64,000 nt of DNA. It comes from Cognatiluteimonas sedimenti (GTDB taxonomy: Bacteria; Pseudomonadota; Gammaproteobacteria; Xanthomonadales; Xanthomonadaceae). A model generated the notes under the pieces. That model was not told the DNA's origin and searched no databases. It saw nothing but the letters and a program-made list of their open reading frames with translations. The position numbers were made by a program, and so were the translations under genes. Positions 18,564 through 26,653 of this stretch are shown here, in pieces. The stretch is from assembly GCF_022808325.1 (NCBI RefSeq), contig NZ_JALGCL010000003.1, forward strand, positions 274,236 through 338,235, given 5' to 3'. Positions within the stretch are counted from its first letter, which is position 1. Every line of letters starts with the position of its first letter.

Positions 18564-18886
18564 CAGCCCGGCAGCGCGCGCAGCGTTGGCTTCGGACGCA
18601 GGCCTTCGCCGTGGAAGCAGTCGCGCTCGTCGCGCCGCGCAAGCTGGCCACCCGGAAACCGGGCATCCACGACGCGCCGCCGCGCGCTGCGACATCCACG
18701 TGCCGACGTCCGCCTGCCGGGCAAATCACCCCAGCAGCGCGCGCAACGTCGCCTTCAGCCGCCGGCCTTCGGCGTGGAAATAGTCGCGCTCGTCGCGCCG
18801 CGCAAGGTCGGCATCCGCAAACGGGGGTCCACAACGCGCCGCCGCGCGCGATGGCATCCACATGCCGGACATCCGGCAGCCGGCGG
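18564..18886. repeat. Tandem 163-bp repeats copied from the metallopeptidase 3' end
   Basis: Two extra copies of the last 76 bases of the adjacent metallopeptidase gene lie downstream of its stop codon. The near copy at 18724-18799 matches the in-gene segment (18887-18962) at 75 of 76 positions. The far copy at about 18564-18636 is diverged but keeps the coding-like frame (ERDCFHGEGLRPKPTLRAL). Each copy is followed by an 86-87 bp GC-rich linker (18637-18723 and 18800-18886); the linkers share a CGCGCCGCCGCGCGC core. The unit period is about 163 bp. This fills the otherwise gene-free 18536-18888 gap. Confidence 0.9.
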
Positions 18887-18888
18887 AA

Positions 18889-19665
18889 TCAGCCCAGCAG
18901 CGCGCGCAACGTCGCCTTCAGCCGCCGGCCTTCGGCGTGGAAATAGTCGCGCTCGTCGCGCCACGCCGGGAAGCGTGCTTCCACTTCCCGCCAGAACGCG
19001 CGCGAATGGTCGGCGCGCACCAGGTGGCACAGCTCGTGCACCAGCACGTACTCGAACGCCGATGGCCGCGCCAGCACCAGCGACAGGTCCAGCGCGACGC
19101 TGCCGTCGGGCGCCAGCGAGCCCCACTGCGACGACATCACCTTGAACTGCACGCGCCGCGGTGGGCGCGGCAGCGACGGCAGCTGCCGCGGCAGCCAGCG
19201 GCCGAGGTCGATGCGCGCCTGGCTGGCATAGAAGTCGCGCAGTGCGCGCTGCAGCGCGGCATCGCTGGCGCCCGCCGGCGCCGCGAATGCCAGCGTGCCG
19301 CCATCGCACTGCAGCCGCGCATAGCGGCCGGCTTCCCAGCGCAGCGGCAGGCAGGCGCCGCGCAGCGGCAAGGTCGCGGTCTCGCCGCGCCGCAACGGCT
19401 GCTGCGCATCGCTTGCGCAATGGGCGAGTTGCGCCGCCAGCCAGTCGCGGTGCTCGGCGAGGAAGCGTTCGCCCGCGGCCAGGCTGGCGCGCACCGGCAA
19501 GGTCAACCGTGCCCCGCGTTCGTCGACGCTGAGCTTGAGCCGGCGCGCGCGCGGGTCGCGCACGCGCGCGACCTGCACGCAACGGCCATCGGCCAGCGCG
19601 AGTTCGACCGCGTCGCGCTGGATCGTGCGCGGCCGTGGCGCCAGCAGGCGGAAGGGACTGGGCAT
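18889..19665 (-). CDS. YgjP/SprT-like zinc metallopeptidase (M48-type, DUF45)
   Basis: The 258-aa protein has the zinc-peptidase motif HELCHLVRADHSRAFW near residues 210-225, preceded by the conserved QWGSLAPDGSVALDLSLVLA. This is the layout of the YgjP-like DUF45 family, often annotated M48. The N-terminal part (ARRLKLSVDERGARLTLP) is the typical family beta domain. No signal peptide is seen, so it is probably cytoplasmic. The C-terminus ERDYFHAEGRRLKATLRALL is encoded by the segment that is tandemly duplicated downstream of the stop. Substrates are unknown. Confidence 0.9.
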   Translation of the reverse strand: MPSPFRLLAPRPRTIQRDAVELALADGRCVQVARVRDPRARRLKLSVDERGARLTLPVRASLAAGERFLAEHRDWLAAQLAHCASDAQQPLRRGETATLPLRGACLPLRWEAGRYARLQCDGGTLAFAAPAGASDAALQRALRDFYASQARIDLGRWLPRQLPSLPRPPRRVQFKVMSSQWGSLAPDGSVALDLSLVLARPSAFEYVLVHELCHLVRADHSRAFWREVEARFPAWRDERDYFHAEGRRLKATLRALLG

Positions 19666-19673
19666 GGGGCCTA

Positions 19674-19750
19674 TTGTAGGAGCGGGCTCGCAGGAACGGC
19701 CCTCCTGGAAGCGGCTCTTGCAGGAGCGGCTTCAGCCGCGAGCTCTTCCC
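19674..19750. repeat. REP-type repeats between metallopeptidase and rdgC
   Basis: The sequence contains GCAGGAGCGGCTTCAGCCGC followed by GAGCTCTT, matching the arms of the REPIN elements at 50248 and 56813. Partial, degenerate copies (TGTAGGAGCGGGCTCGCAGG and TGGAAGCGGCTCT) lie just upstream. This is a cluster of decayed units in the 175-bp gap between the two genes. Confidence 0.75.
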
Positions 19751-19840
19751 CGATCGCGACGATCACCATCCGCTCGCGGCCGAAGCCTGCACCCGCGCGT
19801 AGTCGAATCCGGAGGCGAAGGCCCGCGCCAACAACCGCGT

Positions 19841-20770
19841 TCACGCGTCCGCGCTGCTGAGCTTCAGCGCCGGTGCCAGCACGCTGAACAGGCGCTTGAG
19901 TTCGCCGGCCATCAGCGCGAAGCGCGCGTCCAGTTCCGCGCGCAGGTCGTCGCGTTCGCTCGACTCGAGGCCGTCGACGGCACCCTCGAGCAGCTTGAAC
20001 TTGCGCAGCACCAGGTCCTCGCCGAGCACGAAGGAGGCGTGGTCGTCGAGCGTGAGCGCCAGCCGCGTCACCTGCTTGCCGGATTCCAGGTGCTTGGCGA
20101 TCTCCTCGCCGGTGAGTTCCTGGCGCTGGCACTTGACCACCGCGCCCTTGTCGGCGGCGTCCTTGAGTTCGCATTCGTCGCCGAGCGCCAGGCCCTCGGG
20201 CAGCGGCTCGCCGGCGATCCAGCCGGTCAGCACCGCGCGTGGCGCGACTTCCGCATTCAACGGCAGCGCCGGGAAGCTGCCCAGCGCGCGGCGGATCTCC
20301 GAGACGACGTTCTCGGCCTGCTTGCGCGAGGAACTGTCGACCACGCAGAGCCCGTGTTCCAGGTCGAGGATGGCGTCGGTGCGGCCGGGGCGCACGAACG
20401 CGCGCGGCAGCAGTTCGTGCACCAGGTCTTCCTTCAGCCGCTTGCGCGCGCGGCCGCCGGGGCGACGGCCTTCCTTCTGCTCCATCTCGGCGAGCTTCTT
20501 CTGCAGCAGGTCGTTGACCACCGCGCCGGGCAGCAGCCGGTCCTCGCTGCCGACGCTGAGCCAGATCGCGTCGGCGATGCGGTGCGACAGCGCTTCGGAC
20601 TGCCGATCGTCCTGAGCCTGTCGGAGGGAGCCGAACGGTGGAATGAATCCGCGCGACGACAGCTCCAGCGCGCCGACCGGCTTGAGCGCGCATTGCGCGA
20701 GGTGGGTGTCGAGCCCGGAGAGGTCGAGCGAAGTGGGGAAGCGGAACAGGGTCAAATTGCGAAAGAACAT
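19841..20770 (-). CDS. rdgC: Recombination-associated protein RdgC
   Basis: DNA-binding ring-shaped protein that modulates RecA filaments. The 309 aa are close to the usual RdgC length of about 300. It opens with MFFRNLTLFRFP. It contains family-like SEALSHRIADAIWLSVGSED and the AEMEQKEGRRPGGRARKRLK segment, with the C-terminal ARFALMAGELKRLFSVL. An in-frame insertion of about 11 residues near residue 46-56 (FGSLRQAQDDR) comes from a dispersed repeat (20605-20638). The protein appears otherwise intact. Confidence 0.93.
   Translation of the reverse strand: MFFRNLTLFRFPTSLDLSGLDTHLAQCALKPVGALELSSRGFIPPFGSLRQAQDDRQSEALSHRIADAIWLSVGSEDRLLPGAVVNDLLQKKLAEMEQKEGRRPGGRARKRLKEDLVHELLPRAFVRPGRTDAILDLEHGLCVVDSSSRKQAENVVSEIRRALGSFPALPLNAEVAPRAVLTGWIAGEPLPEGLALGDECELKDAADKGAVVKCQRQELTGEEIAKHLESGKQVTRLALTLDDHASFVLGEDLVLRKFKLLEGAVDGLESSERDDLRAELDARFALMAGELKRLFSVLAPALKLSSADA
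20605..20638. repeat. Short dispersed repeat inserted in frame in rdgC
   Basis: TCGTCCTGAGCCTGTCGGAG with a following CGAACGG is a known type of dispersed proteobacterial repeat. On the coding strand it is read as PPFGSLRQAQDD, a typical translation of this repeat. The reading frame of rdgC is kept. Confidence 0.75.
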
Positions 20771-20845
20771 CGATGATCCAGTTGAAAGAGTGGGCTTGTT
20801 GCTTGTGCTGAACGAAGTCGGGAATTATCGAGCCGCGACGGGCGT

Positions 20846-20948
20846 GGCGCTGTGGCCGGGCTGGGTTGAGCGCGCCATGGATGGCGCGCGCCGGCGCGTG
20901 GCAGCTGGACGCGGACTTCGCGCCGCAGCGCAGCCCGGCCACAGCGCC
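20846..20948. repeat. Long-range inverted repeat between rdgC and ttcA
   Basis: GGCGCTGTGGCCGGGCTG (20846-20863) and CAGCCCGGCCACAGCGCC (20931-20948) are perfectly complementary. The 67-nt interval holds an inner palindrome, GCGCGCCATGGATGGCGCGC (20871-20890). The RNA would form a branched hairpin on either strand. It lies in the 202-bp gap upstream of rdgC and downstream of ttcA, both on the minus strand. Confidence 0.8.
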
Positions 20949-20972
20949 GTGCCCCTGCCCGAAGTCACGAAC

Positions 20973-21854
20973 TCACGTTGCGCGGTCGTGCGTTTCCCCG
21001 CCCAGCCACGCATGCGCATCCGGCAGCGCACCGTCGCGCGCGCCGAGCGCGAGGAAATCGAACAGCTTCGGGTCGCTTAGCTGCGAGGGGCGGATGTCGC
21101 CTAGGGCGCGGGCGATGGTCTCGACGCGGCCGGGCGATTCGCGTTCCCAGGCGTCCAGCATCTTCATCACCTGCTTGCGCTGCAGGTTTTCCTGCGAGCC
21201 GCACAGGTTGCAGGGGATGATCGGGAAGGCCCTCGCCTCGGCATGGGCGGCGATGTCGTCCTCGCGCACGTAGGCCAGCGGCCGGATCACCACGTGCCTG
21301 CCGTCGTCGCTGAGCAGCTTGGGCGGCATGCCCGAAAGCTTGGCGTGGAAGAACAGGTTGAGGAAGAAGGTGGCGACCAGGTCGTCGCGATGGTGGCCGA
21401 GCGCGATCTTGGTGAACCCGTGCTGCGCGGCGTAGGTGTACAGCGCGCCGCGGCGCAGGCGCGAGCACAGCGAGCACATGGTCTTGCCTTCCGGGATCAC
21501 CCGCGACACCACCGAATAGGTGTCCTGCTCGATGACGTGGAAGTCCACGCCCAGCGAGCGCAGGTAGTCGGGCAGCACGTGCGCGGGGAAGCCTGGCTGT
21601 TTCTGGTCGAGGTTGACCGCGGTGATCGAGAACGCCACCGGCGCCTTCTTCTGCAGCTGCAGCAGGATGTCGAGCAGGGTGTAGCTATCCTTGCCGCCGG
21701 ACAGGCACACCATCACCTTGTCGCCGTCCTCGATCATGCCGAAGTCGGCGATCGCGCGGCCGACCTGGTGGCGCAGGCGCTTGCCGAGCTTGTGCTGCTC
21801 GCGCCGGCGCTGGTCGGCGCGCGGCGGGGGTTCGGCCAGGGGCAGGACGTTCAT
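20973..21854 (-). CDS. ttcA: tRNA 2-thiocytidine biosynthesis protein TtcA
   Basis: Adenylates and thiolates cytidine 32 of certain tRNAs using an Fe-S cluster. The 293 aa show the PP-loop [14 protein letters not shown] and the two Cys pairs of the cluster site, [13 protein letters not shown] and [13 protein letters not shown]. The [18 protein letters not shown] motif is also present. The length fits the family. It is separated from the genes on both sides by about 200-bp gaps rich in repeats. Confidence 0.97.
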   Translation of the reverse strand: MNVLPLAEPPPRADQRRREQHKLGKRLRHQVGRAIADFGMIEDGDKVMVCLSGGKDSYTLLDILLQLQKKAPVAFSITAVNLDQKQPGFPAHVLPDYLRSLGVDFHVIEQDTYSVVSRVIPEGKTMCSLCSRLRRGALYTYAAQHGFTKIALGHHRDDLVATFFLNLFFHAKLSGMPPKLLSDDGRHVVIRPLAYVREDDIAAHAEARAFPIIPCNLCGSQENLQRKQVMKMLDAWERESPGRVETIARALGDIRPSQLSDPKLFDFLALGARDGALPDAHAWLGGETHDRAT

Positions 21855-21900
21855 GCGGGGGAAGGCGGGATCGGGCCGGCCATTCTAGCGTCGCCGTTGC

Positions 21901-21978
21901 GTCGCGCCGCGCAGGACGCAACCTGGATCCGGTGGAATTCCAGCGCGCCGCCGCGCGCTACGGGACTCGCGTGCCTGC
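21901..21978. repeat. Dispersed copy of the metallopeptidase-repeat linker
   Basis: GTCGCGCCGCGCAGG, then the AACCTGGATCCGGTG...ATTCCAGC stretch, then CGCGCCGCCGCGCGCTACG match the linker at 18637-18723 base for base over most of their length. On the minus strand both read ARGGA...VAS. It lies in the 197-bp gap between the divergently transcribed ttcA and YdcH-like genes. Confidence 0.65.
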
Positions 21979-22051
21979 TGTTGCCCGGCCATCGCGGAGC
22001 CCGCCGCATCCTGCCCATGCACCGCGCCAGCTCCGGGTTTAAGCTCGACGC

Positions 22052-22270
22052 GTGAACCAGCCGACCGATCCCGCCGAGCTTGCGCGCATCGCCCAGCGCG
22101 TGGCCCTGCTGAAGCAGGAACATCGCGACCTCGACATCGCGATCGCGCGCCTGCAGGTCGACATCGACGCCGACGAGCTGGCGGTCAAGCGCCTGAAGAA
22201 GCGCAAGCTGCACCTCAAGGACTGCATCGCGCGGCTGGAAAGCGCGCTGATCCCGGACGAGCCGGCCTAG
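22052..22270 (+). CDS. YdcH-like (DUF465) small coiled-coil protein
   Basis: The 72 aa start at GTG 22052. The sequence is almost wholly helical and charged: RIAQRVALLKQEHRDLDIAI and later ELAVKRLKKRKLHLKDCIAR. The LKQEHRDLD...RLKKRKLHLKD pattern matches DUF465/YdcH proteins. This is a short antiparallel coiled coil of unknown function. Its stop lies 8 bp from the convergent plsB stop. Confidence 0.85.
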   Translation: MNQPTDPAELARIAQRVALLKQEHRDLDIAIARLQVDIDADELAVKRLKKRKLHLKDCIARLESALIPDEPA

Positions 22271-22278
22271 GCCGGTGT

Positions 22279-25041
22279 TCAGCCGGCGGCCGCCGGCGCG
22301 GCCGCTGCCGGCTTGGCGGCTTCGGGGCTCACCTTCTCGATCGTGTGCCGCAGTTCGCGGCCCAGGATCACCTTGGCGTCCCGCGCCCACGCCGACAGCC
22401 GCTCGTCGAACACCAGCTTGCTGTTCTCGTCCGGCCACACCAGCCGCAATTCGCGCAGCTTCTGGATGAAACCGCGGAACAGCGCCTTGTCGAAGAATTC
22501 CGGCGCCGCGGGCGCGTACAGCAGCGACAGCCGTTGCGCGGCGAGCTGGCACAGGCTTTCCAGCTCGCCGGCGCCCAGCGTGCCGGGGCCGTTCTTGGCC
22601 AGCACCGAGATCGCGATGTAATAGCGCTCGAACGCCTGCTGCAACGGATGCCCGATCGCGCGCAGCCGGAACACCTCGTCGCTCTGGCCGGCGTTGCGGG
22701 CGAGCACGCCGCCGTCGCCATCGTCGCCGCCCGCGCCGTTGTCGAGGATCTCCAGCAGGCCTTCGCGCACGAACACGTCGATGGTGCGGTCCAGCCGCCG
22801 CCCGAACTCGTCGTCGTCCCAGGGCAGGAACAGCTCGGCCTTGAGGAACGGGTACATGGTCCGGCCCAGCTGCAGCACCGCCTGCCGCGGCATCCGCCGG
22901 TTGTGCTGGAAGCAGCAGGCGATCCAGCTCGAGGCGGTGAACAGGTGCAGCACGTTGTTGCGGAAGTAGCTCAGCAGCACCGCGGTGTCGCCGTCGACGC
23001 CGAGCACGTCGCCCAGCGGATGCGCGGTGCGCGACAGCATCGCGATCTCCTCGCCGTGGGCGACGATCTGCTCGGGCGTGTGCGGCGTCACCGTGACGCG
23101 CTCGCCGTAGGGCACTTCGGCCAGCAGCGTCTTCGACAGCGCGATCTGCGCCAGCAGGTCGGCTTCGCCCATCGCGTGCTTGGGCGTGGACAGAAGCGCC
23201 AGCGCCAGCAGGTTGACCGGGTTGACGTCGGCGGCGCGGTTGATCTCGACCTGGATCTTCTGCGCGGTGGCGTCGACCGTGGCCGACAGCCAGTCCGGGC
23301 GGTCGTCGTCGTCGAGCGCGGTGCCGTCCCATTGCGGCGCGTGCGCGGCCAGCATGTCGGCCAGCGGCACCGGCGTGCCGAAGTTGACCACGACCTGGCC
23401 GTAGTTCTTGCGCAGCACCTTGGGAATGCCCCACAGCAGCGCCCAGATCGATTCGCCTTCCTTGGGCTTGCCGCTGAGCTCGTCGAGGTAGCTGCCGCCT
23501 TCCATCAACTTCTCGTAGCCGATGTAGACCGGCTGGAACAGCACCGGGCGCGTGGGCTGGCGCAGGAACGCGCGGATCGTCATCGACAGCATCCCGCCCT
23601 TGGGCTGCAGCAGCCGCCCGGTGCGCGAGCGCCCGCCTTCGATGAAGTACTCCAGCGAGTAGCCGCCGGCCACCAGCTGCGCGACGTATTCGCCCAGCAC
23701 CGCCGAATACAGCGCGCTGCCGCGGATGCTGCGGCGGATGAAGAAGGCGCCGCCCTTGCGCAGCAGGGTGCCGATCACCGGCAGGTTGAGGTTGATGCCG
23801 GCGACGATGTGCGGCGGCACGATGCCGCGGGTGTACAGCAGGTAGCTCAGCAGCAGGTAGTCCATGTGGCTGCGGTGGCAGGGCACGTAGACGACTTCAT
23901 GGCCGGGCGCGGCCTGCTTGAGCGCGTCCAGGTGGTGCACCAGCACGCCGCGGTAGATCCGGTTCCAGACCGAGGTCAGCAGGAACGAGGCCGAGCGCAC
24001 CACCGGTGGCGAGTAGTCGGCCGCGATCTCGTAGGCGTAGCCGTGCGCCTTCTTCCACGCGTCCTCGCCGCCCTTGTTGCTGCGGCCGTCGCGGCGCGCC
24101 TGGTCGGCGATCGCGTCCTTGACCGTCTCCGCGGCCAGCACCTTGTCGACCAGCAGGCGCCGGGTCGACAGGTCCGGGCCGATGATCGCCTCGCGGATGC
24201 GGTGGAAGTGCGTGCGCAGCACCCGCGACAGCTTGCGCACGGTGCGCTCGGGCGACAGGTCCTCGGCGACGATCGCGCGCAGGTCCACCGCCGGGGCGAA
24301 CTGCACCAGGGTGTCGCGGCCGTTGAGCAGGATCGCCAGCAGCCGGCGGAAGCGCCCGACCAGGGTCCAGTTTTCCGAGAACAGCACCGAGAACCAGCCG
24401 CTCTGCTTGTCCGGCGAGCGGCCGACGAAGATCGACACCGGCAGCAACTGCACGTCCAGCGCCGGGTCGGCGCGGTGCGCCTCCAGCAGGCGCGCCAGCG
24501 AACCCGAGTGGGTCTTCGGCGGGGGCATGGGCTTGCCGGTGGCCAACTGGGTGGCGCGGCTGACCGCGCTGCCGGCGTTGCGCCGCGACAGCGCGACGTA
24601 GGCGCGCTTGCGTCCGAGCGGATCGCCGGGCAACGGACGCAGCGGCGACGGCAGGCCGGCCTCGCGGCAGGCGCGATCCAGGATCAGGGCGTTGGACAGG
24701 CCGTAGTCTTCGAGCACGTAGCAGATCGGGCGGTCGTCGACCCGGGGGCCCGCGGCCGGCTCGACCTTCAGCCCGATCCAGGGTTCCAGCAGCTTGCCCA
24801 GCAATCGAGCCCACCAGGGTTGGCGGCTGCGCGCGGCGGGCCGCGGTGGCGGGCGGTCGCGGGGATCGGCGGCCATCGGCAGTTCGGCCTGGGCGGGAAC
24901 GTCGTCGCCGGGGTCCTGCCCCGGCGCCGGGGCCGACTCGAACGCGGGATCCCGGGCTGCCGTGGCGGGCGCCTGTGGCGTCGCCGGCGGGTCCAGGGCG
25001 TCGTGGAAGGGAAGGGTCGGTTGGGTCGGCATCGCCGGCAT
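22279..25041 (-). CDS. plsB: Glycerol-3-phosphate 1-O-acyltransferase PlsB
   Basis: Membrane-associated enzyme that acylates sn-glycerol-3-phosphate, the first step of phospholipid synthesis. The 920 aa are longer than E. coli PlsB; the extra length is mostly a Pro/Ala-rich N-terminus of about 90 residues. The HX4D motif is in PCHRSHMDYLLLSYLL. Further acyltransferase motifs are GGAFFIRRSIRGSALY, YFIEGGRSRTGRLLQPKGG and RPVLFQPVYIGYEKL. The ATG at 25041 overlaps the TAA of the upstream lipoprotein gene by one base (TAATG), so translation is probably coupled. Confidence 0.95.
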   Translation of the reverse strand: MPAMPTQPTLPFHDALDPPATPQAPATAARDPAFESAPAPGQDPGDDVPAQAELPMAADPRDRPPPRPAARSRQPWWARLLGKLLEPWIGLKVEPAAGPRVDDRPICYVLEDYGLSNALILDRACREAGLPSPLRPLPGDPLGRKRAYVALSRRNAGSAVSRATQLATGKPMPPPKTHSGSLARLLEAHRADPALDVQLLPVSIFVGRSPDKQSGWFSVLFSENWTLVGRFRRLLAILLNGRDTLVQFAPAVDLRAIVAEDLSPERTVRKLSRVLRTHFHRIREAIIGPDLSTRRLLVDKVLAAETVKDAIADQARRDGRSNKGGEDAWKKAHGYAYEIAADYSPPVVRSASFLLTSVWNRIYRGVLVHHLDALKQAAPGHEVVYVPCHRSHMDYLLLSYLLYTRGIVPPHIVAGINLNLPVIGTLLRKGGAFFIRRSIRGSALYSAVLGEYVAQLVAGGYSLEYFIEGGRSRTGRLLQPKGGMLSMTIRAFLRQPTRPVLFQPVYIGYEKLMEGGSYLDELSGKPKEGESIWALLWGIPKVLRKNYGQVVVNFGTPVPLADMLAAHAPQWDGTALDDDDRPDWLSATVDATAQKIQVEINRAADVNPVNLLALALLSTPKHAMGEADLLAQIALSKTLLAEVPYGERVTVTPHTPEQIVAHGEEIAMLSRTAHPLGDVLGVDGDTAVLLSYFRNNVLHLFTASSWIACCFQHNRRMPRQAVLQLGRTMYPFLKAELFLPWDDDEFGRRLDRTIDVFVREGLLEILDNGAGGDDGDGGVLARNAGQSDEVFRLRAIGHPLQQAFERYYIAISVLAKNGPGTLGAGELESLCQLAAQRLSLLYAPAAPEFFDKALFRGFIQKLRELRLVWPDENSKLVFDERLSAWARDAKVILGRELRHTIEKVSPEAAKPAAAAPAAAG

Positions 25042-25997
25042 TATCGCCGAGCGCGTGCCGCCGGGGCCGCGGCGGCCGCGGCGGCCCTGTCTGCCGGTGC
25101 AGCCCCGGCTGCCGTCGGCGCCGGCGGGCGCGCCAGCGCCGCTTCGGCGTTGCGCAGGTAATCGGCCAGGTACCAGCGCCCCTCGATCCGGCGCAGCGAG
25201 ACCACGGTATCGATGTCCTGGTCGCCGAGCCGGTAACGCATCCGCACGCGGGCGCGGTCGCCGGTCTGTTGTTGCAGACTGGCGTCCAGCGTGGCCAGGC
25301 CGGCATCCAGGTCCAGGCCATAGGCGGCCAGCGCCTGCTTGAAGGCGGCGGCGAAGGGGCCCATCCGCTGCAGGCTGGCCTCCATCCCGGCCTCGCGGAA
25401 GGCCGCTTCCGAGGTCAGGCCGGTGCGCCGCGCGGCCTGCGCCAAGCGGGCGATCGCCTGCCGCGCACGCTGGCGGTCGCCCAGCGGCGCCGAGGCGCCC
25501 CAGCGGCTGGCCGCGGCGATCAGTTGCGCGTAGTGCTGGCGTTCGTCGTCGCTGTAGTCGCCTTCATGCTCGAGGTACTGCGCGCCGAACAAGCCCAGCG
25601 AGCGGGCGGCACCGTGCAGTTCGCGGTCGGCGCCGGCGAACTGGCGGTCGAAGACCTGCTGCAGCCTTGCTTCCGAGCCTGACGCGGCCAGCGACTTCAG
25701 CAGCCCGGGCAGGCGCCGGCCGAACGGCAGCTCGTCCAGCGGCCAGCGCGTGCGGCCTTCGCGCCAGGCCGTTTCCAGCCGGGCGTGCAGGTCCGGCGGG
25801 ACGGCGTCGCGGGCGAAGGCCTGCAACTGGTTGTCGCGCAGCTGCGCGGTCAGGTGCCGCACGGCCTGCGCCGGTTTCGAGGTCGCGGGCGCCGCGTCCG
25901 GGGCGGCAGCGGGCGCCTGCTCCTGGCGGCAGCCTGGCATCAGCAGGCAGGCACACAGCAGCAGCAGGCTCGCGGGTCGCAGGGCGGTCATGGCCAT
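25041..25997 (-). CDS. Putative lipoprotein coupled to plsB, unknown function
   Basis: The 318 aa start at ATG 25997, favoured by GGAGG 11 nt upstream; ATG 25991 is possible. The N-terminus RPASLLLLCACLLMPGC ends in a lipobox (LMPGC), then an Ala/Pro-rich linker. The rest is predicted helical, and a C-terminal part (VRMRYRLGDQDIDTVVSLRR, then GRWYLADYLRN) looks like a small beta domain that senses or binds. I do not recognise the family. The stop overlaps the plsB start, suggesting an envelope role co-expressed with phospholipid synthesis. Confidence 0.75.
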   Translation of the reverse strand: MAMTALRPASLLLLCACLLMPGCRQEQAPAAAPDAAPATSKPAQAVRHLTAQLRDNQLQAFARDAVPPDLHARLETAWREGRTRWPLDELPFGRRLPGLLKSLAASGSEARLQQVFDRQFAGADRELHGAARSLGLFGAQYLEHEGDYSDDERQHYAQLIAAASRWGASAPLGDRQRARQAIARLAQAARRTGLTSEAAFREAGMEASLQRMGPFAAAFKQALAAYGLDLDAGLATLDASLQQQTGDRARVRMRYRLGDQDIDTVVSLRRIEGRWYLADYLRNAEAALARPPAPTAAGAAPADRAAAAAAAPAARARR

Positions 25998-26225
25998 TCG
26001 GGGGGCGCCCTCCCCGGCGCAGCCGCATCTTGGCCGCCATGCCCGGTGCGGGCAAGGATGCCGGTCGCGATTTCGCGCGGGATCGAGAGGCGATGACCCT
26101 GAAATGCACCCACGCGATTCCGGATCGTGGTCCTCGATCTCGGCAGCACGCGGGGAAAAGGGTTTTCGCCCAACTACCCGGGAGATTCGTGCCTGATTGC
26201 CTGCCTTCGCTGCGATCTGACAGCC

Positions 26226-26315
26226 CCGGCGTGACCGCCAGCCCTTCGGGACGAATGTCCCCCGGCCTGCGGCCTCCTCCTTGATTTCGCCCCGAAGGAC
26301 TACCGGCCACACCGG
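26226..26315. repeat. Palindromic repeat, variable-arm type, copy A
   Basis: Imperfect arms of about 30 nt (26226-26255 and 26286-26315) include CCTTCGGGACGAA and its near-complement TTCGCCCCGAAGG. The core between them, read on the minus strand (AATCAAGGAGGAGGCCGC, then AGGCCGGGGGACA), is shared with the element at 43718-43801. The arms of the two elements are unrelated in sequence. Confidence 0.75.
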
Positions 26316-26491
26316 GACGTCGGATTACGCGCTTGCCGAAAAGCCAAGCTTCGCTCTTGCTTGCTTGTACGGCTGCTGCGCAACCCGCAACGCCGGGTCC
26401 GTATCCGGCGCCCCGACGAATGTCGTCCTCAGCGCTCCGACGAACGCCTGCATCCTGCGCACGGATCAAGGCGTGGCGCCCATCGATCGGC

Positions 26492-26529
26492 AGGAAAAGC
26501 CAAAGAAAAGGAGGCCGGGTGGCCTCCTC
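26492..26529 (-). terminator. Rho-independent terminator of the acid phosphatase gene
   Basis: On the minus strand GGAGGCC-ACCC-GGCCTCC forms a 7-bp GC hairpin followed by TTTTCTTTGGCTTTT. It lies about 125 nt past the phosphatase stop codon. Confidence 0.75.
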
Positions 26530-26653
26530 AAGTCCGGCGATGCCGGAGGACAGTCAGTTGTGGCATGGCTCCGGCCGTGGCCGGATGCGGTCAGGCTAGC
26601 GCAGGCCCAAAGCTGATGCAATACCTGAATTGATAAGACACAAGTAGTTGATT

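Larger units (their letters stand above)
25998..26653. other. 656-bp gene-poor intergenic region
   Basis: No protein gene can be supported here. It contains the palindromic repeat at 26226-26315 and the minus-strand terminator at 26492-26529. Bases 26600-26665 are AT-rich. The short open frames on both strands lack ribosome sites and family resemblance. The rest shows no recognisable structure. Confidence 0.6.

Noticed and set aside
18564-18962. CRISPR-like array
   Set aside because: Units are 163 bp, the repeat part is a gene end, spacers are related to each other and no cas genes are present.
26316-26490. Small RNA gene in the 656-bp gap
   Set aside because: No promoter and terminator pair of the same orientation could be defined; the terminator at 26492-26529 serves the phosphatase transcript.
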